NCBI GenBank assembly: GCA_016280345.1 | Contig: JAEEGN010000241.1 | Location: 1 to 11,947, forward strand | Source: Selenomonadaceae bacterium | GTDB taxonomy: Bacteria > Bacillota > Negativicutes > Selenomonadales > Selenomonadaceae | Direction of reading: 5' to 3' | DNA length: 11,947 bases | Shown here: positions 1-7,356 of the stretch, piece by piece | Layout of the letters: every line of letters starts with the position of its first letter | How positions within the stretch are numbered: the stretch's first letter is position 1 | Notes under the pieces: model-generated | Seen by the model: only the letters and a program-made list of their open reading frames with translations | Told to the model about the DNA's origin: nothing | Databases searched by the model: none | Made by a program: the position numbers and the translations under genes

Positions 1-23
1 GTCGGAAAAGAGGAGCCGGATGT

Positions 24-1928
24 ATGCAAGAGCCAGGGATTGACGTCTGTTTCGTCTCGATGCCGTTCTCCGACGTCACGATGCCTTCGATGGCGCTTTC
101 GCTGATGAAGTCATGCCTGACGGAAGCGGGCATCGCTTCGACGATCGGGTACGAGCATTTGCGGTACGCGGCCCGTCAGGGGATGGAGAATTATCGTTTG
201 ATGACGCTGTCCCGCAACGATTATCTCGTGGGCGAGATGGTCTTTGCCCGGGCGGCGCACGGCAGCGGTACGCTGCGGTCGCTTGAGGACTACGTCCGCT
301 GGATGCTCGAAGTCCGTATGCCACAGAGCGGCGCGACGCCGGCCGAGGTGGAATCGTCGAGGACCCGGTGGCTGGAAAAGCTGGACGAATGGCAGCGGGA
401 CGCGGAGGATTTTATTGAGGAAGCCGCTGGCCGCGTGTTGGCCTGTCATCCGAAGATTGTCGCCCTGGTCTCAATGTTCCAGCAGACAAACGCCAATATC
501 GCGCTGGCCCGCCGGCTCAAACAGGAAAAGCATCCGCCGCTTGTCGTCGTGGGCGGCGCGAACTGCATGGGTGGGCTGGGGGCGGCGCTGATCGAGCATA
601 TCGAGGCCTACGATTACGTTTTCATCGGCGAGGCCGACGAGATTTTCGCCGAGGTCTGCGGCCGGCTTTTGCGGGACGGCGGGATTCCCCCGAAGGATCT
701 GCCCTACGGCGTGATGTCCCGCCGCTCGCCCCGGCCGAAGACGACGGTGCACCGGGTCACGAAGGACGTGGAGACGCTGCCGTTCCCCGATTTCGACGAT
801 TATTTCCGCACCCTGCAGGAGGTTTTCCAAGAAACGAAGATCCTGCAGTTCATGGTGGAGGGGTCCCGGGGCTGCTGGTGGGGGCGGAACAAGCCCTGCA
901 CTTTCTGCGGGCTGAACGGCCCGGCGCGCAATTACCGGGAGAAGACGACGAAACGGCTGGCGGACGAAATCGAGACGCTGGCGGCGCGCTATCCCAAGGC
1001 GAAGGTTTGCGTGTTCACCGACAGCATTCTGAGCCACCGGCAGATGAAGGAGCTGCCGGCCGAGATCAAGGCGCGGGGCATCAAACTGCGTTTCTTCTCC
1101 GAGATCAAGGCGAATATCACCGAGGAGGACGTTCGTTCCCTGGCGGAAATCGGTTTCATCCATCTCCAGCCGGGTATCGAGAGCCTGCAGGACGATATCC
1201 TGGAGATCATGAACAAGGGCTGCCGCGCCATCCGGCAGATCGAGACGCTGAAAAGCTGCCGTACTTACGATATAATGGTAGCCTGGAATCTGCTCTGCGG
1301 GTTTCCCGGCGAGCGGGAGGAACCGTTCGCCGAGCTGGCGGCGCTTTTGCCGAAAGTCATGCATTTGCCGGCCCCCAATCAGTTCATCCACATCACGTAC
1401 CAGAGGTACGGCGAATACACGGAGAACCCGGAAAAGTACGGGCTGGAGCTGAAGCCCGCCGAGGTGTATTCTTTCTCCTACGCGGACGAGGATTTCATCC
1501 GGCGGTCGGCGTATATCTTCGAGCCCGTCGATCCGGAGAAGCGCCGGCGTTACTGGGACGTGCGCCTCAAGGGCGAAAGCTACCGCAAGGTGCATGAGCT
1601 CGTCCGGGATTGGGTGAGGCACCGCGGGAACCTCCAGCGGCTTGATATGTTCGACACCGGCGACACCATCGACGTTTACGATATGCGGAAGATTTCGCGG
1701 CACGCGGTTTATACCCTGGAAGGGGCGAGGGCCGCGCTCTACCGTGCCGCGCGCTCGGTACGGCAGGAGGGGCCGCTTCTGGCGGAGCTGTCGCCGGCGT
1801 ACGCGGAGGACGAGCTTCGCGCCGCGCTGGACTGGCTCTGCGCGGAGAACCTGATGGTGCGCATCGGCCACGAGTATCTGGCGCTGGCCGTCGATATGAA
1901 GGCGAAGAAGTCCGGGACAGGGAAATAA
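24..1928 (+). CDS. RiPP maturation radical SAM C-methyltransferase (cobalamin-type)
   Basis: A 634-residue protein of the RiPP maturation radical SAM C-methyltransferase type, as found in proteusin clusters such as that of polytheonamide. Residues 1-220 look like a B12-binding Rossmann domain, with strands such as LVVVGGANC and YDYVFIGEADE. The radical SAM cluster motif is CX7CX2C at C284, C292 and C295 in the context GCWWG...CTFCGLNG, a spacing typical of this family. The barrel continues with VCVFTDS, LRFFSEIKAN and LQPGIESL, and residues from about 470 on form an accessory region. The expected role is SAM- and cobalamin-dependent methylation of unactivated carbons, probably Val or Thr side chains of the downstream precursors. 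An AAAGAGGAG ribosome site at 7-15 supports this ATG. The epimerase gene starts 16 nt after the stop, so the two are co-transcribed. The operon promoter lies before the window. The substrate position is inferred. Confidence 0.88.
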   Translation: MQEPGIDVCFVSMPFSDVTMPSMALSLMKSCLTEAGIASTIGYEHLRYAARQGMENYRLMTLSRNDYLVGEMVFARAAHGSGTLRSLEDYVRWMLEVRMPQSGATPAEVESSRTRWLEKLDEWQRDAEDFIEEAAGRVLACHPKIVALVSMFQQTNANIALARRLKQEKHPPLVVVGGANCMGGLGAALIEHIEAYDYVFIGEADEIFAEVCGRLLRDGGIPPKDLPYGVMSRRSPRPKTTVHRVTKDVETLPFPDFDDYFRTLQEVFQETKILQFMVEGSRGCWWGRNKPCTFCGLNGPARNYREKTTKRLADEIETLAARYPKAKVCVFTDSILSHRQMKELPAEIKARGIKLRFFSEIKANITEEDVRSLAEIGFIHLQPGIESLQDDILEIMNKGCRAIRQIETLKSCRTYDIMVAWNLLCGFPGEREEPFAELAALLPKVMHLPAPNQFIHITYQRYGEYTENPEKYGLELKPAEVYSFSYADEDFIRRSAYIFEPVDPEKRRRYWDVRLKGESYRKVHELVRDWVRHRGNLQRLDMFDTGDTIDVYDMRKISRHAVYTLEGARAALYRAARSVRQEGPLLAELSPAYAEDELRAALDWLCAENLMVRIGHEYLALAVDMKAKKSGTGK

Positions 1929-1944
1929 AGAGGGAGCGTGGAGC

Positions 1945-3381
1945 ATGAGCGATTGGGAGATCAGGAACGTGATCAGTCCCGCGTGTGACGACGCGGCGTA
2001 CATCCGCGAGGTAGCGCAGACGAAGCGGGCGCTGGAGCTCTGGACGATGGAGCCGGGCTTTCGGAGCGCGTTCCTCGCCGCGCCGGCGGAGACGCTGGCC
2101 GCCTGCGGCCTGTCGGTGGACGCGTTTGCGGTGAAGGTCCTCTGCGACCCGGAGACGGCGATGGCATACCGGGAGAAGCCGCCGGAGGCGTTGCCGCGGG
2201 CCGCCCGCCGCTATCGCGCCTTTCTGCGGGAAAAAATCGAGGGACGCGAGCGCATGGCCCGCGAAGACTGCGTGCCGGCGCATCCCGCTTTCCGCGCCTG
2301 GCGGCTCCGCCAGCGCAACCGCTGCTGGGTGGAACTGGGCAAGCGGAACGAGTCCCTGATTCACGTGCCGCTGACCTTCGAGCTGGATCTCGGCTGTTCG
2401 GTGGGCTGCCCGTTCTGCGGCGTCATGGCACCGCGGCACCAGAAGGTCTGCCGCTACGACGAGGACGCCGCGCTCTGGAAAGGCATCCTCGCTTTCGCCA
2501 AGGAGACCATCGGCGACGCGGCGGGGCACGCCACCTGTTACTACGCCACCGAGCCCCTCGACAATCCCGACTACGAGAAGTTCGTCGACGACTTTTTCGA
2601 CGTCTTCGGCATCGTGCCCCAGATGACCTCGGCGGCGTCCATGCGCAATCCGGAACGCACCCGGGCCTATTTGACGGAAAGCCTCAAAAAAAACCGCCGC
2701 GTCCACCGTTTCTCGGTGCTGAGCCTCGACATCCTGCACCGGATTTTCGAGACGTTCACGCCGGAGGAGTTGCTTTGCGTCGAGCTGCTGCCCCAGTTCG
2801 CCGAGGCGCCGGGCAATATGTTCGCGAGCGCGGGCCGCGCCCGGAAAAACGCCGCCGTCCACGTGGAGACGGCGGAGGACGGCAACACGATCGCCTGCAT
2901 CAGCGGTTTCATCGTCAATATGGCGGAAAAGTCCGTTCGCCTGATTACGCCCTGCGGCTCGTCGGAGGAGCGCCCCACCGGGGAAATCCTCGTCGCCAAG
3001 GAACGCTTTACCGATCTGGAGGACTTCAGGCGCGTCCTCGTCTCCATGATTGATCGCTATATGCTCCCGGAACTGCCCAAGGATCAGCCGCTCTGCCTTC
3101 GCCCCGGCATATCTTTTGAAAAGATGGCGGAGGGCATCGCGTTTTCCCACGCCAAAACGCTGCGGCTGAAATTCCTCGGCACCGACGACCTCCCCGCCGG
3201 GTTGTACCATGACGTGTTGGACAAGTTGCGGGCGGGCGGCAGGAGTGCCTACGACGTCGTCGGGGAATTGATGGAGGAAAGGGACGCGTTTCCGGCGCAC
3301 GTGCTGTTCATCCTGAAGAAGTTCGAGCAGGCGGGGCTGTTCCTGGAGCCCTACGAAACGCCGGGCCCATCATCGTCATAA
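1945..3381 (+). CDS. PoyD-like radical SAM peptide epimerase
   Basis: A 478-residue radical SAM enzyme with CX3CX2C at C151, C155 and C158 (GCSVGCPFCG). Its length, motif context and position beside proteusin precursors match the RiPP maturation amino acid epimerases (PoyD/OspD type), which convert L residues of the core to D. Those enzymes use a Cys outside the cluster as hydrogen donor. C318 (ACISGF) and C337 (ITPCGSS) are candidates here, and I cannot tell which without an alignment. Residues 30-56 (LELW..EPGFRSAFLAAP...L...GL) resemble the leader helix of the precursors (see findings). The gene starts 16 nt after the methyltransferase. The precursor follows 70 nt downstream behind its own promoter. 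The alternating Val-rich cores are fitting substrates. Family assignment is firm on motif and context; the residues epimerised are unknown. Confidence 0.85.
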   Translation: MSDWEIRNVISPACDDAAYIREVAQTKRALELWTMEPGFRSAFLAAPAETLAACGLSVDAFAVKVLCDPETAMAYREKPPEALPRAARRYRAFLREKIEGRERMAREDCVPAHPAFRAWRLRQRNRCWVELGKRNESLIHVPLTFELDLGCSVGCPFCGVMAPRHQKVCRYDEDAALWKGILAFAKETIGDAAGHATCYYATEPLDNPDYEKFVDDFFDVFGIVPQMTSAASMRNPERTRAYLTESLKKNRRVHRFSVLSLDILHRIFETFTPEELLCVELLPQFAEAPGNMFASAGRARKNAAVHVETAEDGNTIACISGFIVNMAEKSVRLITPCGSSEERPTGEILVAKERFTDLEDFRRVLVSMIDRYMLPELPKDQPLCLRPGISFEKMAEGIAFSHAKTLRLKFLGTDDLPAGLYHDVLDKLRAGGRSAYDVVGELMEERDAFPAHVLFILKKFEQAGLFLEPYETPGPSSS

Positions 3382-3384
3382 CGA

Positions 3385-3413
3385 CTGGCGGCGGAAACGC
3401 GGGTCATTATGAT
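3385..3413 (+). promoter_or_regulatory. Internal promoter for proteusin precursor 1
   Basis: CTGGCG at 3385-3390 and TATGAT at 3408-3413 are 17 bp apart, just after the epimerase stop codon. The -35 is poor. The -10 context CATTATGATA is repeated exactly upstream of the second precursor, with GAAACG shortly before it in both copies, which supports a functional element. It would give the precursor extra transcript over the enzymes. Confidence 0.5.
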
Positions 3414-3451
3414 ATAGAAGCATTTTTTCAAGCAGGGAAAGGATGGTAAGA

Positions 3452-3964
3452 ATGGCAGACAAGAAGAAGAACGCCGTGATTTACGGCAACGTCGTCGTGA
3501 AGTGCTGGGAGGACGAGGCGTACCGGAAGCGGTTCCTCGCGGACCCGGAGGAGGTGCTCACCGAGGCGGGGTTCGTCGTCGAGGAAGGCGTAACCTACAA
3601 GGTCATTGAGGCGCCGAAGCTGGTCGAGTACATCGTGTTGCCCTGCACGGGCACGAAAGAAGCCGTACAGGAGATGGCGATGCGATTCCTGAACAAGGTG
3701 GAGAAAAATGACGCCGTCCTTCCGGAAGGCGTGGAGGTTCGCATCGTCCAGAATACCGACGACGTGCGCTATCTGGTCCTGCCGGTTTCCCCGAAAGCCC
3801 TGACGAAGGCCGAGCTGGCGATGGTGGCGGGCGGCGACGCGGTGCAGACGGAAGTCAGCGTGTATGAACAGGTGGTGGAGTCAACCTCGGAGGCCACGAC
3901 TACGTCCACGACGGTAGAGGTCGGCATCGAAGTCGTGGCTTGCGGCGTAGTCGTCGTGATTTGA
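3452..3964 (+). CDS. Proteusin-type precursor 1 with nitrile-hydratase-like leader
   Basis: A 170-residue precursor. The 128-residue leader resembles the nitrile hydratase alpha-like (NHLP) family. It has KCWEDEAYRKRFLADP at 17-32, two related beta segments (YKVIEAP..VEYIVLP and VRIVQNTDDVRYLVLP), and ends MVAGG, a double-Gly type cleavage site. The 42-residue core is almost only V, T, E, S and A, with one Tyr and one Cys, and finishes ACGVVVVI. Proteusin cores of this composition become D/L-alternating or heavily modified peptides; that outcome is inferred from the neighbouring epimerase and methyltransferase. An in-frame ATG at 3443 would add three residues. I chose 3452 because AAAGGA at 3438-3443 is correctly spaced and the second precursor also begins MAD. 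Unlike polytheonamide, the core contains no Asn. Confidence 0.88.
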   Translation: MADKKKNAVIYGNVVVKCWEDEAYRKRFLADPEEVLTEAGFVVEEGVTYKVIEAPKLVEYIVLPCTGTKEAVQEMAMRFLNKVEKNDAVLPEGVEVRIVQNTDDVRYLVLPVSPKALTKAELAMVAGGDAVQTEVSVYEQVVESTSEATTTSTTVEVGIEVVACGVVVVI

Positions 3965-3978
3965 TGGTTTCGCGGAGG

Positions 3979-4014
3979 GCGCCGGAAGGGAAAGACGGTC
4001 CGGCGCTTTCCTTT
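3979..4014 (+). terminator. First of two tandem terminators after precursor 1
   Basis: GCGCCGGA at 3979-3986 pairs with TCCGGCGC at 3999-4006 (8 bp, 12-nt loop), followed by TTTCCTTT. It begins 14 nt past the stop codon. The U-tract is interrupted, so some read-through is likely. Confidence 0.55.
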
Positions 4015-4030
4015 GCCCCGGAGACGATGG

Positions 4031-4085
4031 GGCGCGTCCGGGCCGGTACGGAAAGACGCCGTAACCGTCCGGACGCGCCTTTTTT
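4031..4085 (+). terminator. Second, strong terminator after precursor 1
   Basis: GGCGCGTCCGG at 4031-4041 pairs with CCGGACGCGCC at 4069-4079 (11 bp), followed directly by TTTTTT. An inner TACGG/CCGTA stem (4047-4051 with 4059-4063) closes the apex. It ends the operon, so precursor 2 needs its own promoter. Confidence 0.85.
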
Positions 4086-4246
4086 GCGGCCGGCGGCAGA
4101 CGGCGGAACGTGGGTGAAGCACGCGGGGGATACGCCCCGGTACGCCAGCTTTTCCTGGGAGCGTCGCGCCAAAAAACCGTTATGTTAGCCATAAAGAAAT
4201 GACATAAGGGGCCTGTGTGAACGCCGGTACGCCCGTGCGCTGATGA
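4086..4246. other. Intergenic stretch with no recognised gene
   Basis: I see no ORF with a ribosome site, no clear RNA gene and no strong promoter between the terminator and the sigma-factor remnant. The 5' part of the original sigma gene cannot be recognised here. Confidence 0.5.
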
Positions 4247-4518
4247 GGGATTTCAGACGACCGTATTTTTCCGTGCCCCCCGGCCGCGGATGAAAAGGAG
4301 CAGCCCGAGGGACAAATGCTGGCAAAGGAAGGCAAGCGGGAATTGCTGCTGGCGCCGGGGCAGCTGAGTGAACGGGAGCAGCGGAACATTGAGATGATGT
4401 TCTGAGGGGCATGGGCAACAAGGAAATCGCGAAAGCGCTGGATATTTCCCCGGCCAACGTGGGCGTCATCCTGTTCCGCGCCATGGGACCCCTGCATCAG
4501 ATACTGGGACGGGAATGA
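4247..4518 (+). pseudogene. Sigma-70 family factor, C-terminal remnant with frameshift
   Basis: In one frame 4247-4405 encodes ...LLLAPGQLSEREQRNIEMMF and then a stop at 4403-4405. One base out of register, 4408-4518 continues GMGNKEIAKALDISPANVGV and ends ...LHQILGRE-stop. Joined, these match region 4 of sigma-70-type factors: an LSEREREV-like helix followed by a GxSNKEIAxxLxISxxNVGVxLxRA helix-turn-helix that binds the -35 element. A single-base loss near 4403 explains the break. The upstream sigma domains are absent, so this is a truncated, frameshifted relic of an ECF-like factor. A sequencing error could explain the frameshift but not the missing 5' part. It lies between the two proteusin precursors, which suggests a past insertion or deletion that separated them. 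Confidence 0.75.
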
Positions 4519-4582
4519 TGGGGGCTCTTTCCTGACGTGGCAATCCTCGCTTGCATTGTTCGTGCGTCATGAAGCATATCGA

Positions 4583-4617
4583 GAAAAAAGACAGGCGCAC
4601 CGTAAGGGAGCCTGTCT
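4583..4617 (-). terminator. Hairpin with U-tract on the - strand, opposite the leader of precursor 2
   Basis: AGACAGGC at 4589-4596 pairs with GCCTGTCT at 4610-4617 (8 bp, 13-nt loop). The A-run at 4584-4589 becomes a U-tract on the - strand only. No - strand gene lies just upstream of it, so it would end antisense transcription coming from the precursor 2 region, or it is a relic. Confidence 0.4.
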
Positions 4618-4635
4618 GAAAAACGTTATGAGGGC

Positions 4636-4664
4636 TTGCAGAAACGACCGCAATCCATTATGAT
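4636..4664 (+). promoter_or_regulatory. Promoter of proteusin precursor 2
   Basis: TTGCAG at 4636-4641, exactly 17 bp, then TATGAT at 4659-4664. The -10 context CATTATGATA is the same as before precursor 1. The predicted start, near 4671, gives a short untranslated leader ending in AGGAGGA at 4688-4694. Confidence 0.75.
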
Positions 4665-4700
4665 AAAGACAACATTTCATACAGAACAGGAGGAATTTAG

Positions 4701-5207
4701 ATGGCGGACAATAAGCAGAGCAAAGTGAAGTACGGCGAGATCATCGCTAAGTGCTGGGAGGACGAGGCGTATAAAAAGCGTTTCCTGGAAGACCCGAAGG
4801 ACGTTTTGCGGGAAGCCGGCGTCGCCGTCGAGGAGGGCGTGACCTACAAGGTCATCGAGCAGCCTAAGCTCGTCCAGTACGTCGTACTGCCCTGTATGGA
4901 CACGAAAGAAGCTGTGCAGACACTCGCCAAGAGCCTCCTGAACCAGGTCGAGAAAAAAGAGGACATCATCCCTGGGGGCGCGGAGGTTCGCATCATCCAG
5001 AACACGGACGATATCCGCTACCTGATCCTTCCGGCGTCGCCGAAGTCCCTGGCGGAGGCGGAGCTCAGGATGGTTGCGGGCGGCCAGCAGTATGAAGTGC
5101 AGACCGACTTCGTGGTGGAAACGGTGTCGGCTGAGGCGGAAGTCACCGTCACGACGACGACGGCCGCGGCCGAAGCCGAGATCGCGGTCGTCGTCGTCCT
5201 GGTCTGA
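4701..5207 (+). CDS. Proteusin-type precursor 2 with nitrile-hydratase-like leader
   Basis: A 168-residue paralogue of the precursor at 3452. The leader is again 128 residues, aligns without gaps, and is identical at about 86 positions by eye. It includes KCWEDEAY, EEGVTYKVIE, VLPC, NTDDIRYLILP and the terminal MVAGG. The 40-residue core differs. It starts QQYEVQTDFVVETV, passes through AEAEVTVTTTT and AEAEIA, and ends VVVVLV, with no Cys, Asn or Gly. The near-strict alternation of Val/Thr with Ala/Glu would suit alternating D/L epimerisation, which is an inference. AGGAGGA at 4688-4694 is six bases before the ATG, a stronger ribosome site than that of precursor 1. The gene has its own promoter and terminator, so it is a single-gene unit served in trans by the upstream enzymes. 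Confidence 0.88.
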   Translation: MADNKQSKVKYGEIIAKCWEDEAYKKRFLEDPKDVLREAGVAVEEGVTYKVIEQPKLVQYVVLPCMDTKEAVQTLAKSLLNQVEKKEDIIPGGAEVRIIQNTDDIRYLILPASPKSLAEAELRMVAGGQQYEVQTDFVVETVSAEAEVTVTTTTAAAEAEIAVVVVLV

Positions 5208-5300
5208 TCGTATCCCCCTGTTTCCCGGGGCGGCGCACAGACCACGCCGAATCATCTCCGGAATCAGACGGTCCTTTTTCAATCCATACCATCGGAAGAC

Positions 5301-5364
5301 AAAAAACCGCTCGCGTTTTTCGCCGGGACAAGGTTCCGGGAACGAAGGACGTGAGCGGTTTTTT
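5301..5364. terminator. Bidirectional terminator between precursor 2 and the secreted-protein operon
   Basis: AAAAAACCGCTC at 5301-5312 pairs with GAGCGGTTTTTT at 5353-5364. The 40-nt apex can form a smaller CCGGGA/TTCCGG stem with one G-U pair. A- and T-runs flank both sides, so it can serve both converging genes. Confidence 0.75.
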
Positions 5365-5397
5365 CTGTCGTTTTTTCCGCCTTTGGGCCAAGCGGCG

Positions 5398-5901
5398 TTA
5401 CAATCCGCCGCCCAGCGGGGACGTTAACGGGACAAATACGGCGCCGTCGGCCTTGTGATCCTGGTCATCCTGCCAGGTGATCCTCTTTACGCCGACCATG
5501 CGCAGATTTCCCGTGCCGTCCTGGTAGAGGAGCTCTTCCTTCTCGATGTACTGCTCGCCGAAGGTGAGGAGATAATGCCGGCAATCCGTGTATTGCAGGA
5601 CGTTGCCGGATACCGGCCGGGCGGTCATGGTCCACATATCCACCTGGCGCTTGCTTCGCGGCCACGAGATCTCTACGCCGTACCAGCCTTTTTCGGCCGG
5701 GGTGATCGTGAGCCCGACGCGGTCGTTGCTTTCTTCCTCCCAGAAACCAATAAAGGCGTCCGGCGAAGGGTCCGACGCCTGGTACTCGACCACCGCCGCC
5801 GGGGCAGCGTTTGGCATGGCGCAGGCGAATCCGGCCGGCAGCAGGGCGATAATCGCTGCCGCCAGGACGGCCTTCCAAATAAGCGCAGTAAATGCGTGCA
5901 T
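5398..5901 (-). CDS. Small secreted protein, unknown function
   Basis: I do not recognise this 167-residue protein. It starts MHAFTALIWKAVLAAAIIAL, a clear signal peptide with likely cleavage near ACA-MPN (about residue 28). The Cys context GFAC is a poor lipobox. The mature part (GFWEEESNDRVGLTITP, WYGVEISWPRS, LQYTDCRHYLLTF, GNLRMVGVKRITW) looks like a small beta-rich domain. A start 14 codons upstream at 5943 is open, but AAAGGAA at 5911-5917 sits nine bases before the ATG at 5901, so I use that one. It begins 38 nt after the SH3-domain gene and is probably co-transcribed with it. Together they would be exported proteins, perhaps at the cell surface. No link to the peptide clusters is visible. 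Confidence 0.7.
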   Translation of the reverse strand: MHAFTALIWKAVLAAAIIALLPAGFACAMPNAAPAAVVEYQASDPSPDAFIGFWEEESNDRVGLTITPAEKGWYGVEISWPRSKRQVDMWTMTARPVSGNVLQYTDCRHYLLTFGEQYIEKEELLYQDGTGNLRMVGVKRITWQDDQDHKADGAVFVPLTSPLGGGL

Positions 5902-5939
5902 CGTTACCGCTTCCTTTCTTCGATCGTTTCCGCGCTGGA

Positions 5940-7211
5940 TCACGGCGTATCAAGCCCCTCGATGAACTGCCCGTCCACGTACCCCGCGGTTCCGTCCTCC
6001 AGCCGGACTTTGGCCCAGTTGAAGTCAGCGAATTTTTCCCCGGGCTGCCGGACAAAACCATCTACCGTCAGCGGATCGCCGTCGTTCTTCACGGCCAGGA
6101 CCGGGCTGCCCGTGTCGGGCGCCTGGCGAACCTGCACGCCGTCGCCCCTGATGGCAGCCGCTCCTATCATCCGGCGGAAGCGGATCTCCCCGCCCCGGTC
6201 GCTGACGGTCGCCTTGCCCAACTGCATCAGTTCGCCGTCCTTGTCCAGCAGGACCGAAAAGGCATTGGTGGTGACCGCCTCGGGCCCTTCCCCGCTATAG
6301 AAATCCGTCAGGCGGATAAAGGTCGCCGGATTCTCCAGCACCTCCGGCGCGAACAGCGTGAGATACCGGTGCAGGTACAGCGCGTTGATGGAAGTCATCG
6401 CCGTCCCCGTAAAGGTGCTCCAGGTAATGCCAACCCAGGAAGGGTCGCCGTGGTAATCTTCCTTTACGAAGAGAAAACGGTAATCGCGCGGCTGCGACTC
6501 CATCGCGATATGCAGGTTTTTCTCCACCGTCAGTTCCCACATATCCGGCTTCGCCGGATTGGAGACCGTGAGATGGTAATAATCGCCAAAATACGAGGTG
6601 TCCCCGAGCTCCTGGAGGAAGTAGGCGTTGGAAGACAGCTCCTTTTTGTAGAAGCTTCGCCCGTTATAGGAATCCTCATAGGCGTACAGGATCATGGCCA
6701 GCGGATACCACGCCGTCACCTCGCCGGACCACTCGTAAGTCCCATCCAGCGCCGGGCTGCAGCGGTAAGCTTGTGCTTCTCCCTCCCCGGGGAAAGAGAA
6801 CCCCACTTGTTCCCCGAAGGCGGTGCTGAACCGTTCCGGTATGATTTTTTTGCCAAATTCCAGGGAATGGCGCATATTCTCGCCGGTCAGGCGAATCCCC
6901 GATTCCCCCGCGCCGGCGGAAGGCGTCTTCCAGGAATATATGGTCGCCAGCGCTTCCGTGACCTGCCCGTTGGTGTCATAGGCTTCCAGCGTAATGTACG
7001 GGGCGCCGCCGGCGCTTTTCATCGAGCGCTGCCCGGGCCCCGCCAGGCCCTTTCCGCTCAGCGTGACCACGTACATCCTGGCAACGACGTTGCCGGTTTC
7101 ATCCCTTTTTTCATAGACGCCGTCCTGCGGCCGAACCGCCTGGACGGTGGCGGCGATCAGCAGCAGCGTGGTCGTCATGAGAACGGTGTAAAGCGCATGC
7201 AGGCGTTTCAT
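5940..7211 (-). CDS. Secreted protein with C-terminal bacterial SH3 domain
   Basis: A 423-residue protein with a signal peptide (MKRLHALYTVLMTTTLLLIA, likely cut after VQA, residue 25). Residues about 351-423 form a bacterial SH3 domain: GDGVQVRQAPDTGSPVLAV, then WAKVRLEDGTAGYVDGQFIE, the usual pattern of cell-wall or peptide-binding SH3_3 domains. The roughly 320 residues between are aromatic-rich (YEWSGEVTAWYPL, YHGDPSWVGITW) and I do not recognise the fold. GGGAGGG at 7219-7225, seven bases before the ATG at 7211, fixes the start; a longer reading from 7286 would run through the promoter. It is first in a two-gene unit with the small secreted protein. Its role is likely in the envelope, with function unknown. 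Confidence 0.75.
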   Translation of the reverse strand: MKRLHALYTVLMTTTLLLIAATVQAVRPQDGVYEKRDETGNVVARMYVVTLSGKGLAGPGQRSMKSAGGAPYITLEAYDTNGQVTEALATIYSWKTPSAGAGESGIRLTGENMRHSLEFGKKIIPERFSTAFGEQVGFSFPGEGEAQAYRCSPALDGTYEWSGEVTAWYPLAMILYAYEDSYNGRSFYKKELSSNAYFLQELGDTSYFGDYYHLTVSNPAKPDMWELTVEKNLHIAMESQPRDYRFLFVKEDYHGDPSWVGITWSTFTGTAMTSINALYLHRYLTLFAPEVLENPATFIRLTDFYSGEGPEAVTTNAFSVLLDKDGELMQLGKATVSDRGGEIRFRRMIGAAAIRGDGVQVRQAPDTGSPVLAVKNDGDPLTVDGFVRQPGEKFADFNWAKVRLEDGTAGYVDGQFIEGLDTP

Positions 7212-7274
7212 TGGCAATCCCTCCCGGTGGTAAATGAAGTGAGTGAATCCGCGGCGTATGTCTCTTCTGCGCGT

Positions 7275-7303
7275 ATTGTAACGCAATCATGAGGCAAATG
7301 CAA
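7275..7303 (-). promoter_or_regulatory. Promoter of the SH3-domain secreted-protein operon
   Basis: On the - strand, TTGCAT (7303-7298), 17 bp, then TACAAT (7280-7275). It lies about 64 nt before the start codon at 7211. Confidence 0.75.
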
Positions 7304-7328
7304 TACCGGAACGGGGGCGTTGGCGGGC

Positions 7329-7356
7329 AAAAGGAAAGCCCCGCTCAGGCGGGGCT
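7329..7356 (-). terminator. Terminator overlapping the 3' end of the small membrane protein gene
   Basis: AGCCCCGC/GCGGGGCT (7337-7344 with 7349-7356, 4-nt loop), followed on the - strand by TTTCCTTTTG. The stop codon at 7345-7347 lies inside the loop, so the last codons form one arm of the stem. Confidence 0.75.

Noticed and set aside
20..43. ATG at 20 as the start of the first gene
   Set aside because: That frame stops after seven codons. The ATG at 24 opens the 634-codon frame and is correctly spaced from AAAGAGGAG.
471..2003. Long open frame of 510 codons on the - strand opposite the methyltransferase and epimerase start
   Set aside because: It is antisense to a protein with a clear radical SAM motif, has no ribosome site, and has the Arg/Leu/Gln-rich composition typical of GC-rich shadow frames.
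1567..3300. Long open frame of 577 codons on the - strand opposite the epimerase
   Set aside because: Same reasoning: antisense to a motif-bearing enzyme, with low-complexity Arg-Pro stretches and no recognisable domain.
3836..5207. Proteusin cores as lanthipeptide substrates because of their Thr/Ser content
   Set aside because: No dehydratase or cyclase gene is in the window and precursor 2's core has no Cys. It cannot be excluded that such genes lie upstream.
5892..7292. Open frame of 466 codons on the + strand across the SH3-domain gene
   Set aside because: The - strand protein has a signal peptide, ribosome site, promoter and SH3 domain. The + strand reading has none of these.
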